The position numbers and the translations under genes are program-made. From assembly GCA_017165825.1 (NCBI GenBank), contig CM029372.1, positions 28,661,338 through 28,725,337 on the forward strand: a stretch of 64,000 nt of DNA, in the 5' to 3' direction. Source of the stretch: Hepsetus odoe. Taxonomy: Eukaryota > Chordata > Actinopteri > Characiformes > Hepsetidae. The notes under the pieces were generated by a model that had not been told where the DNA came from, ran no database searches, and worked only from the letters and a program-made list of their open reading frames with translations. This document shows, piece after piece, positions 35,801 through 44,562 of the stretch. Every line of letters starts with the position of its first letter. Position 1 is the stretch's first letter.

Positions 35801-35866
35801 ATTCCAGATGTAACAGAGGGATTCCCTCCAGAACCAGGAGGAGGAGGAACGGGATCATGAACGCAC
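29808..35866 (-). CDS. slc6a19: SLC6A19-like neutral amino-acid transporter, copy B (exon 1 missing)
   Basis: Eleven exons (minus): 35726-35866, 34574-34711, 34116-34297, 33774-33884, 33260-33372, 33048-33176, 32118-32274, 31684-31888, 31383-31542, 30659-30821, 29808-30032, giving about 574 aa. It opens inside TM1's following segment (GAFMIPFLLLLVLEGIP) because exon 1, with the GLGNVWRFP motif, was not found on either side. It most likely lies in the 37562-38061 gap. SLC6A19 hallmarks: ECARSSPVDYYWYRETLNI, GVEGTGLAFIVFTEAITKMP, GHKPNFFWQATWRV. The C-tail differs from copy A and ends in EPEERK. An AATAAA lies only 10 nt after the stop (29793-29798, minus). Introns hold an RTE palindrome, a decayed TIR element and a SINE. 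Without exon 1 in hand a pseudogene cannot be excluded, but no stop or frameshift is present. Confidence 0.92.
30238..30475. repeat. head-to-head RTE 3' ends (inverted repeat)
   Basis: A minus-strand RTE 3' terminus (30238-30390) is followed directly by a plus-strand one (30395-30475). The 'tctccatgtcttcctgtcct' word and its complement form the arms. It lies in intron 11 of slc6a19-B. Confidence 0.7.
30985..31195 (-). mobile_element. decayed copy of the TIR/69-bp-array transposon
   Basis: Two 69-bp units (31060-31192) preceded on the plus strand by the complement of the 'gacattaaac..tggaagcaaa' right flank. A worn TIR ('ttttgtaaaagtcccgag') is at 30990-31008. It lies in slc6a19-B intron 10. 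Confidence 0.6.
32535..32720 (-). mobile_element. type A SINE, reverse orientation
   Basis: 'gaatttagcagacactctta' tail, 'cttagggttaagggcttagc' body, and a B-box complement 'ggtaggatttgaatctgc'. It lies in slc6a19-B intron 7; a second worn SINE-like stretch follows to 32880. Confidence 0.65.
34712..35725 (-). other. slc6a19-B intron 2
   Basis: About 1 kb of unique-looking sequence; no repeat or gene recognised. Confidence 0.6.
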
Positions 35867-35965
35867 CTGCAGGCACATGTAAGTGAAAGTGAAAGTGACT
35901 GTTTGTCATTGCGAGCAACAACAAAATACATCCTCTGTATTGAACCTACACGCACCAGACATAAA

Positions 35966-36140
35966 CACTGTCCTTCAGGAAGATCTGGAGAACTGCTCAG
36001 GTACAGAGACTGGACTGAACATGAGAGACAACAACACTGTCCTTCAGGAAGATCTGGAGAACTGCTCAGGTACAGAGACTGGACTGAAAATGAGAGACAA
36101 AAACCCTGTCCTTCAGGAAGATCTGGAGAACTGTCCTTCA
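35966..36140 (+). repeat. 69-bp minisatellite (about 2.5 units)
   Basis: Same unit as 19325-20515. The right flank ('acattaaat..ggaagaaatgag') resembles the TIR element's right unique part, so this is probably a third decayed copy. It lies upstream of exon 2 of slc6a19-B. I see no feature from 36140 to 36600. Confidence 0.8.
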
Positions 36141-36604
36141 ACATTAAATTTAGAAACACTAGACCTTAAAGGAAGAAATGAGGGGATCATGCCTGCTGCG
36201 CTGAACTGTAAGTGGGTTTTTTAATAAGATCCTCAAATTTTGGTTGGTTTGTGTTGTGATGTAGCTTCTTCTGGGATCTGATAATATCAAATATGTAAAC
36301 ACTCACTAAAATAACTCTCTTATCTGCTGGCCTGGCCTTGAGATTTTTTATCTCTCCCTCTTTCCTTGAGACCTTTCAGATCAGCCCGGGACAAAAGTCC
36401 GACTAGTGATAGTGGGCAAGACGTCATTCAGTGTAGTTTCTGTCTGGGAACATCAGGGTTGTCTCCACGTGAGGGGAGGAGAAACATGCTGAATGTGTGA
36501 CTTGTTCAGTCACATCAACCAATCACAAGACAGCGATCATGAACACTGATAAATTATCTGTCTGGTGTCTGAAGTGTGTTTTTTTGTTGCTTTTTATTTT
36601 GAGG

Positions 36605-36740
36605 TAGTGGTGTTCTAGTGTTTAGGGCCCCAGGACCAGAAGGTCTTGGGTTTGGACCAGTAAGGTTCCTCTGAGGTTCCTTGAAAGAGGTACCGTTCCC
36701 TGATGGTTCACTGTGTGTGGTGCATTCACAATAACAAGTT
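36605..36740 (+). mobile_element. type B SINE, worn
   Basis: 'gtagtggtgttctagtg' head and 'gaaagaggtaccgttccctg' body; other landmarks are eroded. Confidence 0.45.
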
Positions 36741-36884
36741 GTTGCTTTCATATTTTTTAATTATCATGGATTTTCTGATTTTTAATGAAGCAGCAGTTAT
36801 TACCATTTAAGGTGGACTGGAAAATACGAATTAGAAACTGGCAAACAGGAAACAACTTCAGCCTTCAGTTCTGCAGACTTGCTG

Positions 36885-37040
36885 TGGTGGAGGTCTAGTG
36901 GCAGGATATTCACCTATGGACCAAGAGGTCGCAGGGAATCCCATCGGGTTCCTGAGCAAAACCCGGATTGTCCCTGTAATCAGGAACTGGGAGTCGCTCT
37001 GGATAGGCGCTGATATGTTAGCACGGTGTATATTTGTGTT
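36885..37040 (+). mobile_element. type A SINE, internally deleted
   Basis: 'ggtggaggtctagtggcag' head, 'accaagaggtcgcaggga', 'gttcctgagcaaaacccgga', and the tail 'gtcgctctggatagg'. The B box is disrupted. Confidence 0.6.
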
Positions 37041-37074
37041 TTGTGTTTTGTGGATGGGTGAGACTGAAAGAATC

Positions 37075-37440
37075 TTTTGCTTTAAAAGAGAAGCATAATG
37101 TTTGAAGCGCTGCAGCCTGGTTTCAGAACCGTATCCTGTCTGAGGAACATGGTGGAGGTAGTGTCCTAGTTTGGGCTTGTTTTTCTGCATCTTTGTTAAG
37201 ACGATTTGCCATCATTTATGGAATTAGCAGAAGAATAAAGTTGATGTTCTGGAGTGAAGCTTCTGCCCTGAAAACAACAGAACTGCTGTTTAAGGAGCTG
37301 AAGTGAGAAGCGGATGTGAGGAACCAACATCGAGTTGGAGATGTTCTGTTCAGAAGAACCGACTAAAACTCCTCCGAGCCGAAGTTCATGACTGATCAAC
37401 AGTTACTGCAAACCTTTAGTTCAGTTGCTGTACAAGGAGC
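37075..37440 (+). mobile_element. DNA-transposon relic (Tc1/mariner-like)
   Basis: 'ggtggaggtagtgtcctagt' and 'tttgggcttgtttttctgca' resemble the GGGSVMVWGCF region of Tc1-type transposases. The frame is broken throughout. Class assignment is tentative. Confidence 0.4.
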
Positions 37441-37479
37441 TCCAGCAGACACTGAACACACACCTTCACACACTTTATT

Positions 37480-37561
37480 TTTTTTACAACCCTTGTCATT
37501 GTGAGGTCACAGCACAGCACACAGTGAACCACAACCAAACTGGACCTCTGCATTTAACCCA
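37480..37561 (-). mobile_element. type B SINE cut by the gap
   Basis: 'cttgtcattgtgaggtcaca' and 'aactggacctctgcatttaa' match the copy at 60710-60775. The rest would lie in the N run. Confidence 0.6.
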
Positions 37562-38061
37562 NNNNNNNNNNNNNNNNNNNNNNNNNNNNNNNNNNNNNNN
37601 NNNNNNNNNNNNNNNNNNNNNNNNNNNNNNNNNNNNNNNNNNNNNNNNNNNNNNNNNNNNNNNNNNNNNNNNNNNNNNNNNNNNNNNNNNNNNNNNNNNN
37701 NNNNNNNNNNNNNNNNNNNNNNNNNNNNNNNNNNNNNNNNNNNNNNNNNNNNNNNNNNNNNNNNNNNNNNNNNNNNNNNNNNNNNNNNNNNNNNNNNNNN
37801 NNNNNNNNNNNNNNNNNNNNNNNNNNNNNNNNNNNNNNNNNNNNNNNNNNNNNNNNNNNNNNNNNNNNNNNNNNNNNNNNNNNNNNNNNNNNNNNNNNNN
37901 NNNNNNNNNNNNNNNNNNNNNNNNNNNNNNNNNNNNNNNNNNNNNNNNNNNNNNNNNNNNNNNNNNNNNNNNNNNNNNNNNNNNNNNNNNNNNNNNNNNN
38001 NNNNNNNNNNNNNNNNNNNNNNNNNNNNNNNNNNNNNNNNNNNNNNNNNNNNNNNNNNNNN
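37562..38061. other. assembly gap (500 N)
   Basis: A run of exactly 500 N between slc6a19-B and nup42. It is the most likely location of slc6a19-B exon 1 and possibly of the nup42 poly(A) signal, since no AATAAA follows the nup42 stop before the gap. Confidence 1.
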
Positions 38062-38321
38062 AGGCGGCACTGCTGCACATTTTAAGGTAGAACAGAGACA
38101 CGGGTGACCAACAACACTCACTAGAACTCATCTAGAACCATGTCCTGAAAAAGTATAGTATCTTGTCTACATTTCTCTCTAGTAGAACCACGTAAGTGAG
38201 TCTATAGCAGCTCCACGCCGCATTTGGACCCCTCGGTGTCGGACACCCCGCTTCATGTCTGATCTGCTCTTTAGTAATAAAGGAAAGAAGAACGGACTCT
38301 TCTCCTCCGTCCATCGGCGCC

Positions 38322-41300
38322 TCAGACGGCCAGCAGCTCGGCGGGCGGCGGCCGCAGGGGAATCTGACCCAGAGTGAATCGTTTGGCTGCGAACTCCTTC
38401 AGCTCCTCTGCTGTGAGTTCACTCTGAGGGGTGAACAGGTTTTCTCCGGACGTCCCACCAAATCCGGAACCCCCACCGAAACCGCTGCCGCTGCCGGTCT
38501 GGCTGAACAGACTGCTGCCCCCTGCTGGAGCAGAGGCAACACCACCCCGAGGACCGCTTCCCGCCGTGGAGGCGAAGCTGAAACCCGCTGCCGATCCGAA
38601 CGAGCCGGAGGAACCTTTACTGTCCGAGGGAGCGGCGAAGGAGAACGCGGACGGCGCGGAGGACGGAGTGGACGAACCAAAACCTCCAAATCCAGATGCA
38701 GTCGCCTGCGCACCTCCTGACCCGCATCCGGGAGGAGCCGGCTGGGACGCCAGAGACCCGAATCCAGACGCGGCAGGCTGAGAACTCAAGGAATCGAACC
38801 CGGATGAAGCGGGCTGGGTTCCTGCTGCTCCGAATCCGGAACTGGACGGGGCGAAGCTGAAACCAGCGCTGCTCTGGCTGCCCGACCCAAAACCTGAAGA
38901 AAGAAATAATCAGCCACAGATCCCCAAACTTCTTTTCCTCTTCATCATCTCAGCAGCTCCCTCTTTCATACTTTCCAGATCAGACAGAACGCCGTCTGGG
39001 TTCTACTGTCCTCCAGTTCAGAGAGAACTATATCTGGATTCTACAGTTCTAAAGTTCAGAAAGAACACAGTCTGGGTTCTACCGCTCACCAGATCAGACA
39101 GAACGCCGTCTGGGTTCTACTGTTCTCTGGATCATACAGATTAAGACTCACTCTGGCAATGTTCTTAAGTAACCCTCCATAACATCCATCACAAAGAGCC
39201 ACTGGAGAACCTGGAGAAGAAATCAACCCACCTCCTGCTTTAAATCCAGGGGAAGATGAGGAGGAACCGAACCCCGCTGATGAAGGAGCCAGAAATCCTC
39301 CTTCAGAAGATGACTGTGTTCTTGGATTGCTTAACTCCTGAATCTGTGGAAATCAAAATTTACAGTACTTTCCAAAACAAAAAATAAAGAATCCGGTTCT
39401 GACACTGAGTCATTTATAACAGAACCGAAGGCTTTACAGTAAAAACTGAACAATAAATCAGAACTCTCTGCTCTCAGACTGCCGTTCTTCAGGGTTCTTC
39501 ATCAGTTTCTACTTTATAACTGAGATGTTTCAGGGTTCTGAATCAGCTTCTGTTTTAATCTGAGGGTTTTCAAGGTTCTGGATCAGTTTCTGCCTCCAGA
39601 TTGAGGTGCTTCAGGTTCTAGATGAGCTTCTGTGTCAAAACAGCGATTGCAGATTCTGGATTTCAGTTTCAGCTTTAAATATGAGATGCTTCAGGGTTCT
39701 GGATCAGTTCCTGCTCTCAGACTAAGGTGTTTCGGGTGGTGCTGGTCTAGTGGTGGTACTTGCCTAAAGACCTGGGACCCAAAAGGTCCCAGGTTGGAAT
39801 CCCTCCTCCAGCACTACCACCACTGGGTCCCTGAGACCCTGAACCCTGAGTGTCTCCAGGGGGGACTGTCCCTGTAATCAGGACATGGAGGACGCTCTGG
39901 AGAAGAGCGTCTGATAAATGCTGTAAATGTAAATAAAGCTTTTGAAACAGTTTCCTTTAAAAGTGAGATGTTTCAGGATTCTGGTCAGTTTCTGGTGTAC
40001 TGAGGTGTTTCGGTGTTCTGGATCATTCCTCACCATTGCGGTTCGTGTGGAGGAGCTCATGGACCTCAGCTCCTGGACTCTGGATCTCCACTGATTGACC
40101 AACTGCTGCACGGAATTAGCCTGAATCACACAGAATGTGAAAAGCACATTACAGGTCTGGATGGGTTTGAAACCAAAGCCCAGCACGGGCCTTTCAAAAT
40201 CACTTCGGGTCAAGTAGAACCCAGATGGTGTTCTGTCGGGTCTCCAAAGGATAAACAGGTCTAAATAATTCAGAATGTGTTCGACTGCATGACCTCGACT
40301 CTGGTCGGGGTACATTGTTCCAATGTAGTGTCCCAGGCCAGAGCCTGGACGTCCCATCAGAGAGTCAGTCAGTCAGTCAGTCATTTTCTGCCGCTTGTCC
40401 CAAGCGGGGTCGCGGGGAAGTGCTGGAGTCCATCGGGCGAAGGACGGGGGACACACCCTGGACAGGTCGCCAGCCCATCGCAGGGAGCCATCAGAGAGTT
40501 AAACAAGCTAAACCAAATTTTTAAAAAGCACCAAACTCCCCCAGCCCCGTCCCGAAAACCATTGTTTCCAGTCCCAGGGCTCCGTTTAGGAAGACGTGTT
40601 TATATGTGGCTCTACCTGTCCTACTGTGTCTTCTTCCACACCCACGTTTGCTCCACCTTAACAAAGAGCGGCTCCACCTTAACGAAGAGCAGCTCCACCT
40701 AGAGTCATTCCACCTTAACAAAGAGCAGCTCCACCTAAAGTCATGCCACCTTAACGAAGAGCAGCTCCACCTTAATGAAGAGTCGCTCCACCTTAATGAA
40801 GAGTCGCTCCACCTTAATGAAGAGTCATTCCACCTTAACGAAGAGCAGCTCCACCTAAAGTCATGCCACCTTAACGAAGAGCAGCTCCACCTAAAGTCAT
40901 GCCACCTTAACGAAGAGCAGCTCCACCTAGAGTCACTCCACCTTAATGAAGAGTCGCTCCACCTTAATGAAGAGTCGCTCCACCTTAATGAAGAGTCGCT
41001 CCACCTTAATGAAGAGTCATTCCACCTTAATGAAGAGTCGCTCCACCTTAATGAAGAGTCATTCCACCTTAACGAAGAGCAGCTCCACCTAAAGTCATGC
41101 CACCTTAACGAAGAGCAGCTCCACCTAAAGTCATGCCACCTTAACGAAGAGCAGCTCCACCTAGAGTCACTCCACCTTAATGAAGAGTCGCTCCACCTTA
41201 ATGAAGAGTCGCTCCACCTTAATGAAGAGTCGCTCCACCTTAATGAAGAGTCATTCCACCTTAACGAAGAGCAGCTCCACCTAAAGTCACTCCACCTTAA

Positions 41301-42674
41301 TGAAGAGTCGCTCCACCTTAATGAAGAGTCACTCCACCTTAATGAAGAGTCACTCCACCTTAATGAAGAGTCGCTCCACCTTAATGAAGAGTCTCACAGT
41401 AACGTTGTTCCAGTTCTAAACTAAAGAATGTTGGAACATGATCAACCATATCTGGAGGCGGAGCTCTGGGAAGGAGGCGGAGCTCTGATTTTGAACTGGA
41501 CTCGTCCTTTAATTGCTGTGGACGAAGACACCTGTACGGTGACCTTGTGTCTCTACTGCTTACGTAGGACTGCAGATCCCCTGAAGCTCTGCTGGTGTAG
41601 TACTCCAACCGCAGTTCCTCAGGAGACAACTCCACGAAACCTACACACACACACACTCATTACTACACATTAATTCATTCTTTATTACACATTAATTCAT
41701 TCTTTATTACACATTAATTAAGGCGCCTCATTTCTGGATCGTCCATCTCTTGATTCCAAATTCTGGCCACTTTATGAGCACCACGTTGGACCGTCCTGAG
41801 TTCTTATGCTAGGCGGACAGTAAGTCCCACTGTGTCCTAAACCACACCCACAATCTGCTCCAGCGGATGAAGGTCAGTCCAGATTACCTGAAAGGGGACT
41901 GTTGGTGACGGAGTAGCAGGAGAAGGCCCACTGTCCACAGCTCATCCAAACCTCCATGTCCTTCTGAATGGCTTCTCTGGTGAGCAGAAAACACGGTCAT
42001 GAAACCAGCACCGTGGAGACAAACGAGGGGGCGGGGCATATTCTAAAGACACCGTCTCGTATTGGACAGTCTCATCCGTCTCGTCTCTGCCGTTTTTTCA
42101 GCCGTCTCGTCCTGTTTCTGTTCTGATGTTGCATCATATCTCCTCCAATATACGATCTACGAGCGTTACACATTACCGCACGTCTCGTCTGCACCGTCCC
42201 ACCTGAGTGTGGACGTCTCACTCTGTCCCTTCTCTTGTACAGATTAAAGTGAGAGTTCATGCTGATGATTATTTATTTATTTTTATTCCCTCCTTTCTGT
42301 TTGTAATTAAAAAGCTGTGACTAAAAGCCTCGTCTCGCTGAGACAGGGACGTCTCGGCCGTACTCACAGGTGTTTCTCGTTCTCATCGTTGGACGCCGAC
42401 CCCCTTCGGTCGAAGCTGCTCTCCGAGCTCAGGGCCGAGAACTTGTTCTGGGAGGAGAAAGTGAAGTTCTTCACGTCCCTGCCTCCTCCTCCTCCTCCTC
42501 CTCCTCCTCCTCCTCTCCCCCAGTCACCCCCACCGCGGGAGAACGAGGACGACTGGACATGATCCGCCCCGGAGCGCTGGGACTGGGGGTTCACCCACAC
42601 CCGGTTACCGAATCCTGCAGGACCAACGTGACCTACTGATTACACCACTTTACTAAGAGTCACCAAAGAGTGTA

Positions 42675-42716
<42 letters not shown>

Positions 42717-43827
42717 AGTGTGTGTGTGTGTGTGTGTGTGTATGTAGTGTGTGTGTGTGTGTATGTAGTGTGTGTGTGTGTGTGTATATGTATATAGTGT
42801 GTGTGTGTGTTTATATATATTGTGTGTGTATGTATGTAGTGTGTGTGTGTGTGTGTATGTAGTGTGTGTGTGTGTGTATGTAGTGTGTGTGTGTGTGTGT
42901 GTATATGTATATAGTGTGTGTGTGTGTTTATATATATTGTGTGTGTATGTATGTAGTGTGTGTGTGTGTGTGTGTGTAGTGTGTGTGTATGTAGTGTGTG
43001 TGTGTGTATATATATATTGTGTGTGTATGTATGTAGTGTGTGTGTGTAGTAAGTGTATGTGTGTTTATATATATTGTGTGTGTATGTGTGTGTATATATT
43101 TTTTGTGTAGTGTGTGTGTGTAGTAAGTGTGTGTGTGTATGTATGTAGTGTGTGTGTGTGTGTTTATATATATTGTGTGTGTATGTATGTAGTGTGTGTG
43201 TATGTATGTAGTGTGTGTGTGTTGTGTAGTAAGTGTGTGTGTGTATGTATGTAGTGTGTGTGTGTGTGTTTATATATATTGTGTGTGTATGTATGTAGTG
43301 TGTATGTATGTAGTGTGTGTGTGTGTGTAGTAAGTGTGTGTGTGTTTATATATATTGTGTGTGTATGTAGTATGTAGTGTGTGTGTATGTAGTGTGTGTG
43401 TGTTTATATATTGTGTGTATGTATGTAGTGTGTGTGTAGTAAGTGTGTGTGTGTGTGTTTATATATATTGTGTGTGTATGTAGTGTGTAGTGTGTGTGTG
43501 TGTGTGTAGTGTGTGTGTGTAGTAAGTGTGTGTGTGTGTTGTGTAGTGTGTGTGTAGTGTGTGTGTGTAGTGTGTGTAGTAAATGTGTGTGTGTGTGTGT
43601 GTGTGTGTGTGGTAAGTGTGTGTGTGGTAAGTGTGTGTGTGTGTGTTGTGTAGTGTGTGTGTGTGTAGTAAGTGTGTGTGTGTTGTGTTTGTAGTGTGTG
43701 TAGTGTGTGTATAGTAAGTGTGTGTGTGTGTAGTGTGTGTGTTGTAACCTCTTTCTCTCGGATGTTCATTCCAGCACTTCTCTCCGTACCGACAGCGACC
43801 CTGCAGGAAGAAACTGCACACCGTCAT
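38322..43827 (-). CDS. nup42: Nucleoporin NUP42 (NUPL2, CG1), CCCH zinc finger and FG repeats
   Basis: Seven exons (minus): 43749-43827, 42368-42614, 41888-41976, 41564-41640, 40034-40120, 39232-39337, 38322-38893, giving 418 aa. Residues 4-22 form a CX7CX5CX3H zinc finger (CSFFLQGRCRYGEKCWNEH). Exons 3-5 encode DMEVWMSCGQWAFSCYS and SPEELRLEYY, conserved in NUP42. The last two exons are rich in FG dipeptides (GFGS, GFGG). The C-terminus FTLGQIPLRPPPAELLAV is the Gle1-binding motif. NUP42 sits on the cytoplasmic face of the nuclear pore and helps Gle1/DDX19 remodel exported mRNPs. The second ATG (43827) aligns with the family start; another lies 6 nt upstream. Exon 2 holds 11 glycines coded by a (GGA)n run. 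Exon 1's donor (GTTACA) is weak and abuts about 1 kb of dinucleotide repeat. Confidence 0.95.
38972..39140. repeat. short degenerate repeat, nup42 intron 6
   Basis: Three to four loose units with 'cagacagaacgccgtctggg' and 'ttctactgt'. Confidence 0.65.
39480..40030. repeat. degenerate ~55-bp repeat, nup42 intron 5
   Basis: Loose units with 'tcagggttctggatcagttt' and 'ctgagatgtt' run from 39480 and resume after the SINE at 39739-39935. Confidence 0.65.
39739..39935 (+). mobile_element. type A SINE, full length
   Basis: GGTCTAGTGG head, 'ggtcccaggttggaatccc' B box, 'gtgtctccaggggggactg', tail 'gcgtctgataaatgctgtaa'. It is inserted in the nup42 intron 5 repeat, opposite to the gene. Confidence 0.75.
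40360..40490 (+). repeat. dispersed repeat fragment
   Basis: (CAGT)n followed by 'cattttctgccgcttgtccc' and 'aggtcgccagcccatcgcag', the same family as 60110-60440. Confidence 0.5.
40640..41398. repeat. 21-bp minisatellite with higher-order pattern, nup42 intron 4
   Basis: 21-bp units 'ccaccttaatgaagagtc' plus 3 nt are interspersed with shorter variants ('cacctaaagtcatgc'). Larger blocks of about 250 bp repeat in the same order. Because the unit is a multiple of 3 it leaves a 272-codon ORF on the plus strand that is not a gene. Confidence 0.93.
42678..43745. repeat. ~1-kb compound (TG)n/(TATG)n array, nup42 intron 1
   Basis: TG runs are broken by TATGTAG and TTTATATATAT words, with higher-order repetition of about 110-130 bp. 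The array starts only a few bases from the exon 1 donor. Confidence 0.95.
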
Positions 43828-43960
43828 GATCAACCCCCGAGATCACTGTAGAACCCGAGAGAACCCGAGAGAACCACTCTAAACTGAGATCAGAGCTCAG
43901 ACTCCACAACACGAACACAACCTGCTTCTTCTGAACATCAACCACCGCTGAACACCTACT

Positions 43961-44149
43961 GACACCTGCAGGAGACACCGGGTACTGCACCCACTCTACT
44001 GACACCTGCAGGAGACACCGGGTACTGCCCCCACTCTACTGACACCTGCAGGAGACACCGGGTACTGCACCCACTCTACTGACACCTGCAGGAGACACCC
44101 GGTACTGCACCCACTCTACTGACACCTGCAGGAGACACCAGGTACTGCA
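43961..44149. repeat. 40-bp minisatellite upstream of nup42
   Basis: Nearly five perfect 40-bp units ('gacacctgcaggagacaccg', 'ggtactgcacccactctact'), starting 134 bp above the nup42 ATG, hence in its promoter or 5' UTR region. Confidence 0.95.
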
Positions 44150-44285
44150 GGGTATTTGATACAAGTGTTTTAAAAGCAGGTAAAAAATAAACATTTTAAA
44201 AAGGTAAAACAGATCATACTGTTATGGGATGTTATTAGAAATGTGTTTGCTGTTTTTTATGTTGGTTAATAAATTATAAATATAT

Positions 44286-44562
44286 CTTCTTCTTTTTCTT
44301 TTGGCTGCTACTGTTTAGGAGTTGCCACAGCAAATGAACTGTCTCTATTCCTTCCGGTCCTCTGCATCTTCCAGCTTTAAACCAACCACCTGCATGTCCT
44401 CTCTCACCACATCCACAACCTCCTCTTTGGTCTTCCTCTTCTCCTCTTTCCTGGCAGCTCCATCTTCAACATCCTCCTCCTGATATAATCCTCGTCTCTC
44501 CTCTGGACACGTCCAACCCAACGCAACCTTGCTTCTCTAACTTTGTCTCCAAGACATCTAAC
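44286..44562 (-). mobile_element. 3' tail of a split RTE-like LINE
   Basis: On the minus strand it starts TTAGATGTCTTGGAGAC, runs through the RTE 3' end and finishes in (AAG)n. It continues exactly from the point where the RTE body at 47824-51596 breaks off. It is followed by a 22-bp sequence (44264-44285) whose complement precedes that body at 47802-47823. Confidence 0.85.

Noticed and set aside
40606..41424. 272-codon plus-strand ORF rich in HLNEES repeats
   Set aside because: It is a 21-bp minisatellite in nup42 intron 4. The frame stays open only because units are multiples of three.
42772..43110. VCVCV-type ORFs on both strands
   Set aside because: Translations of (TG)n/(CA)n arrays.
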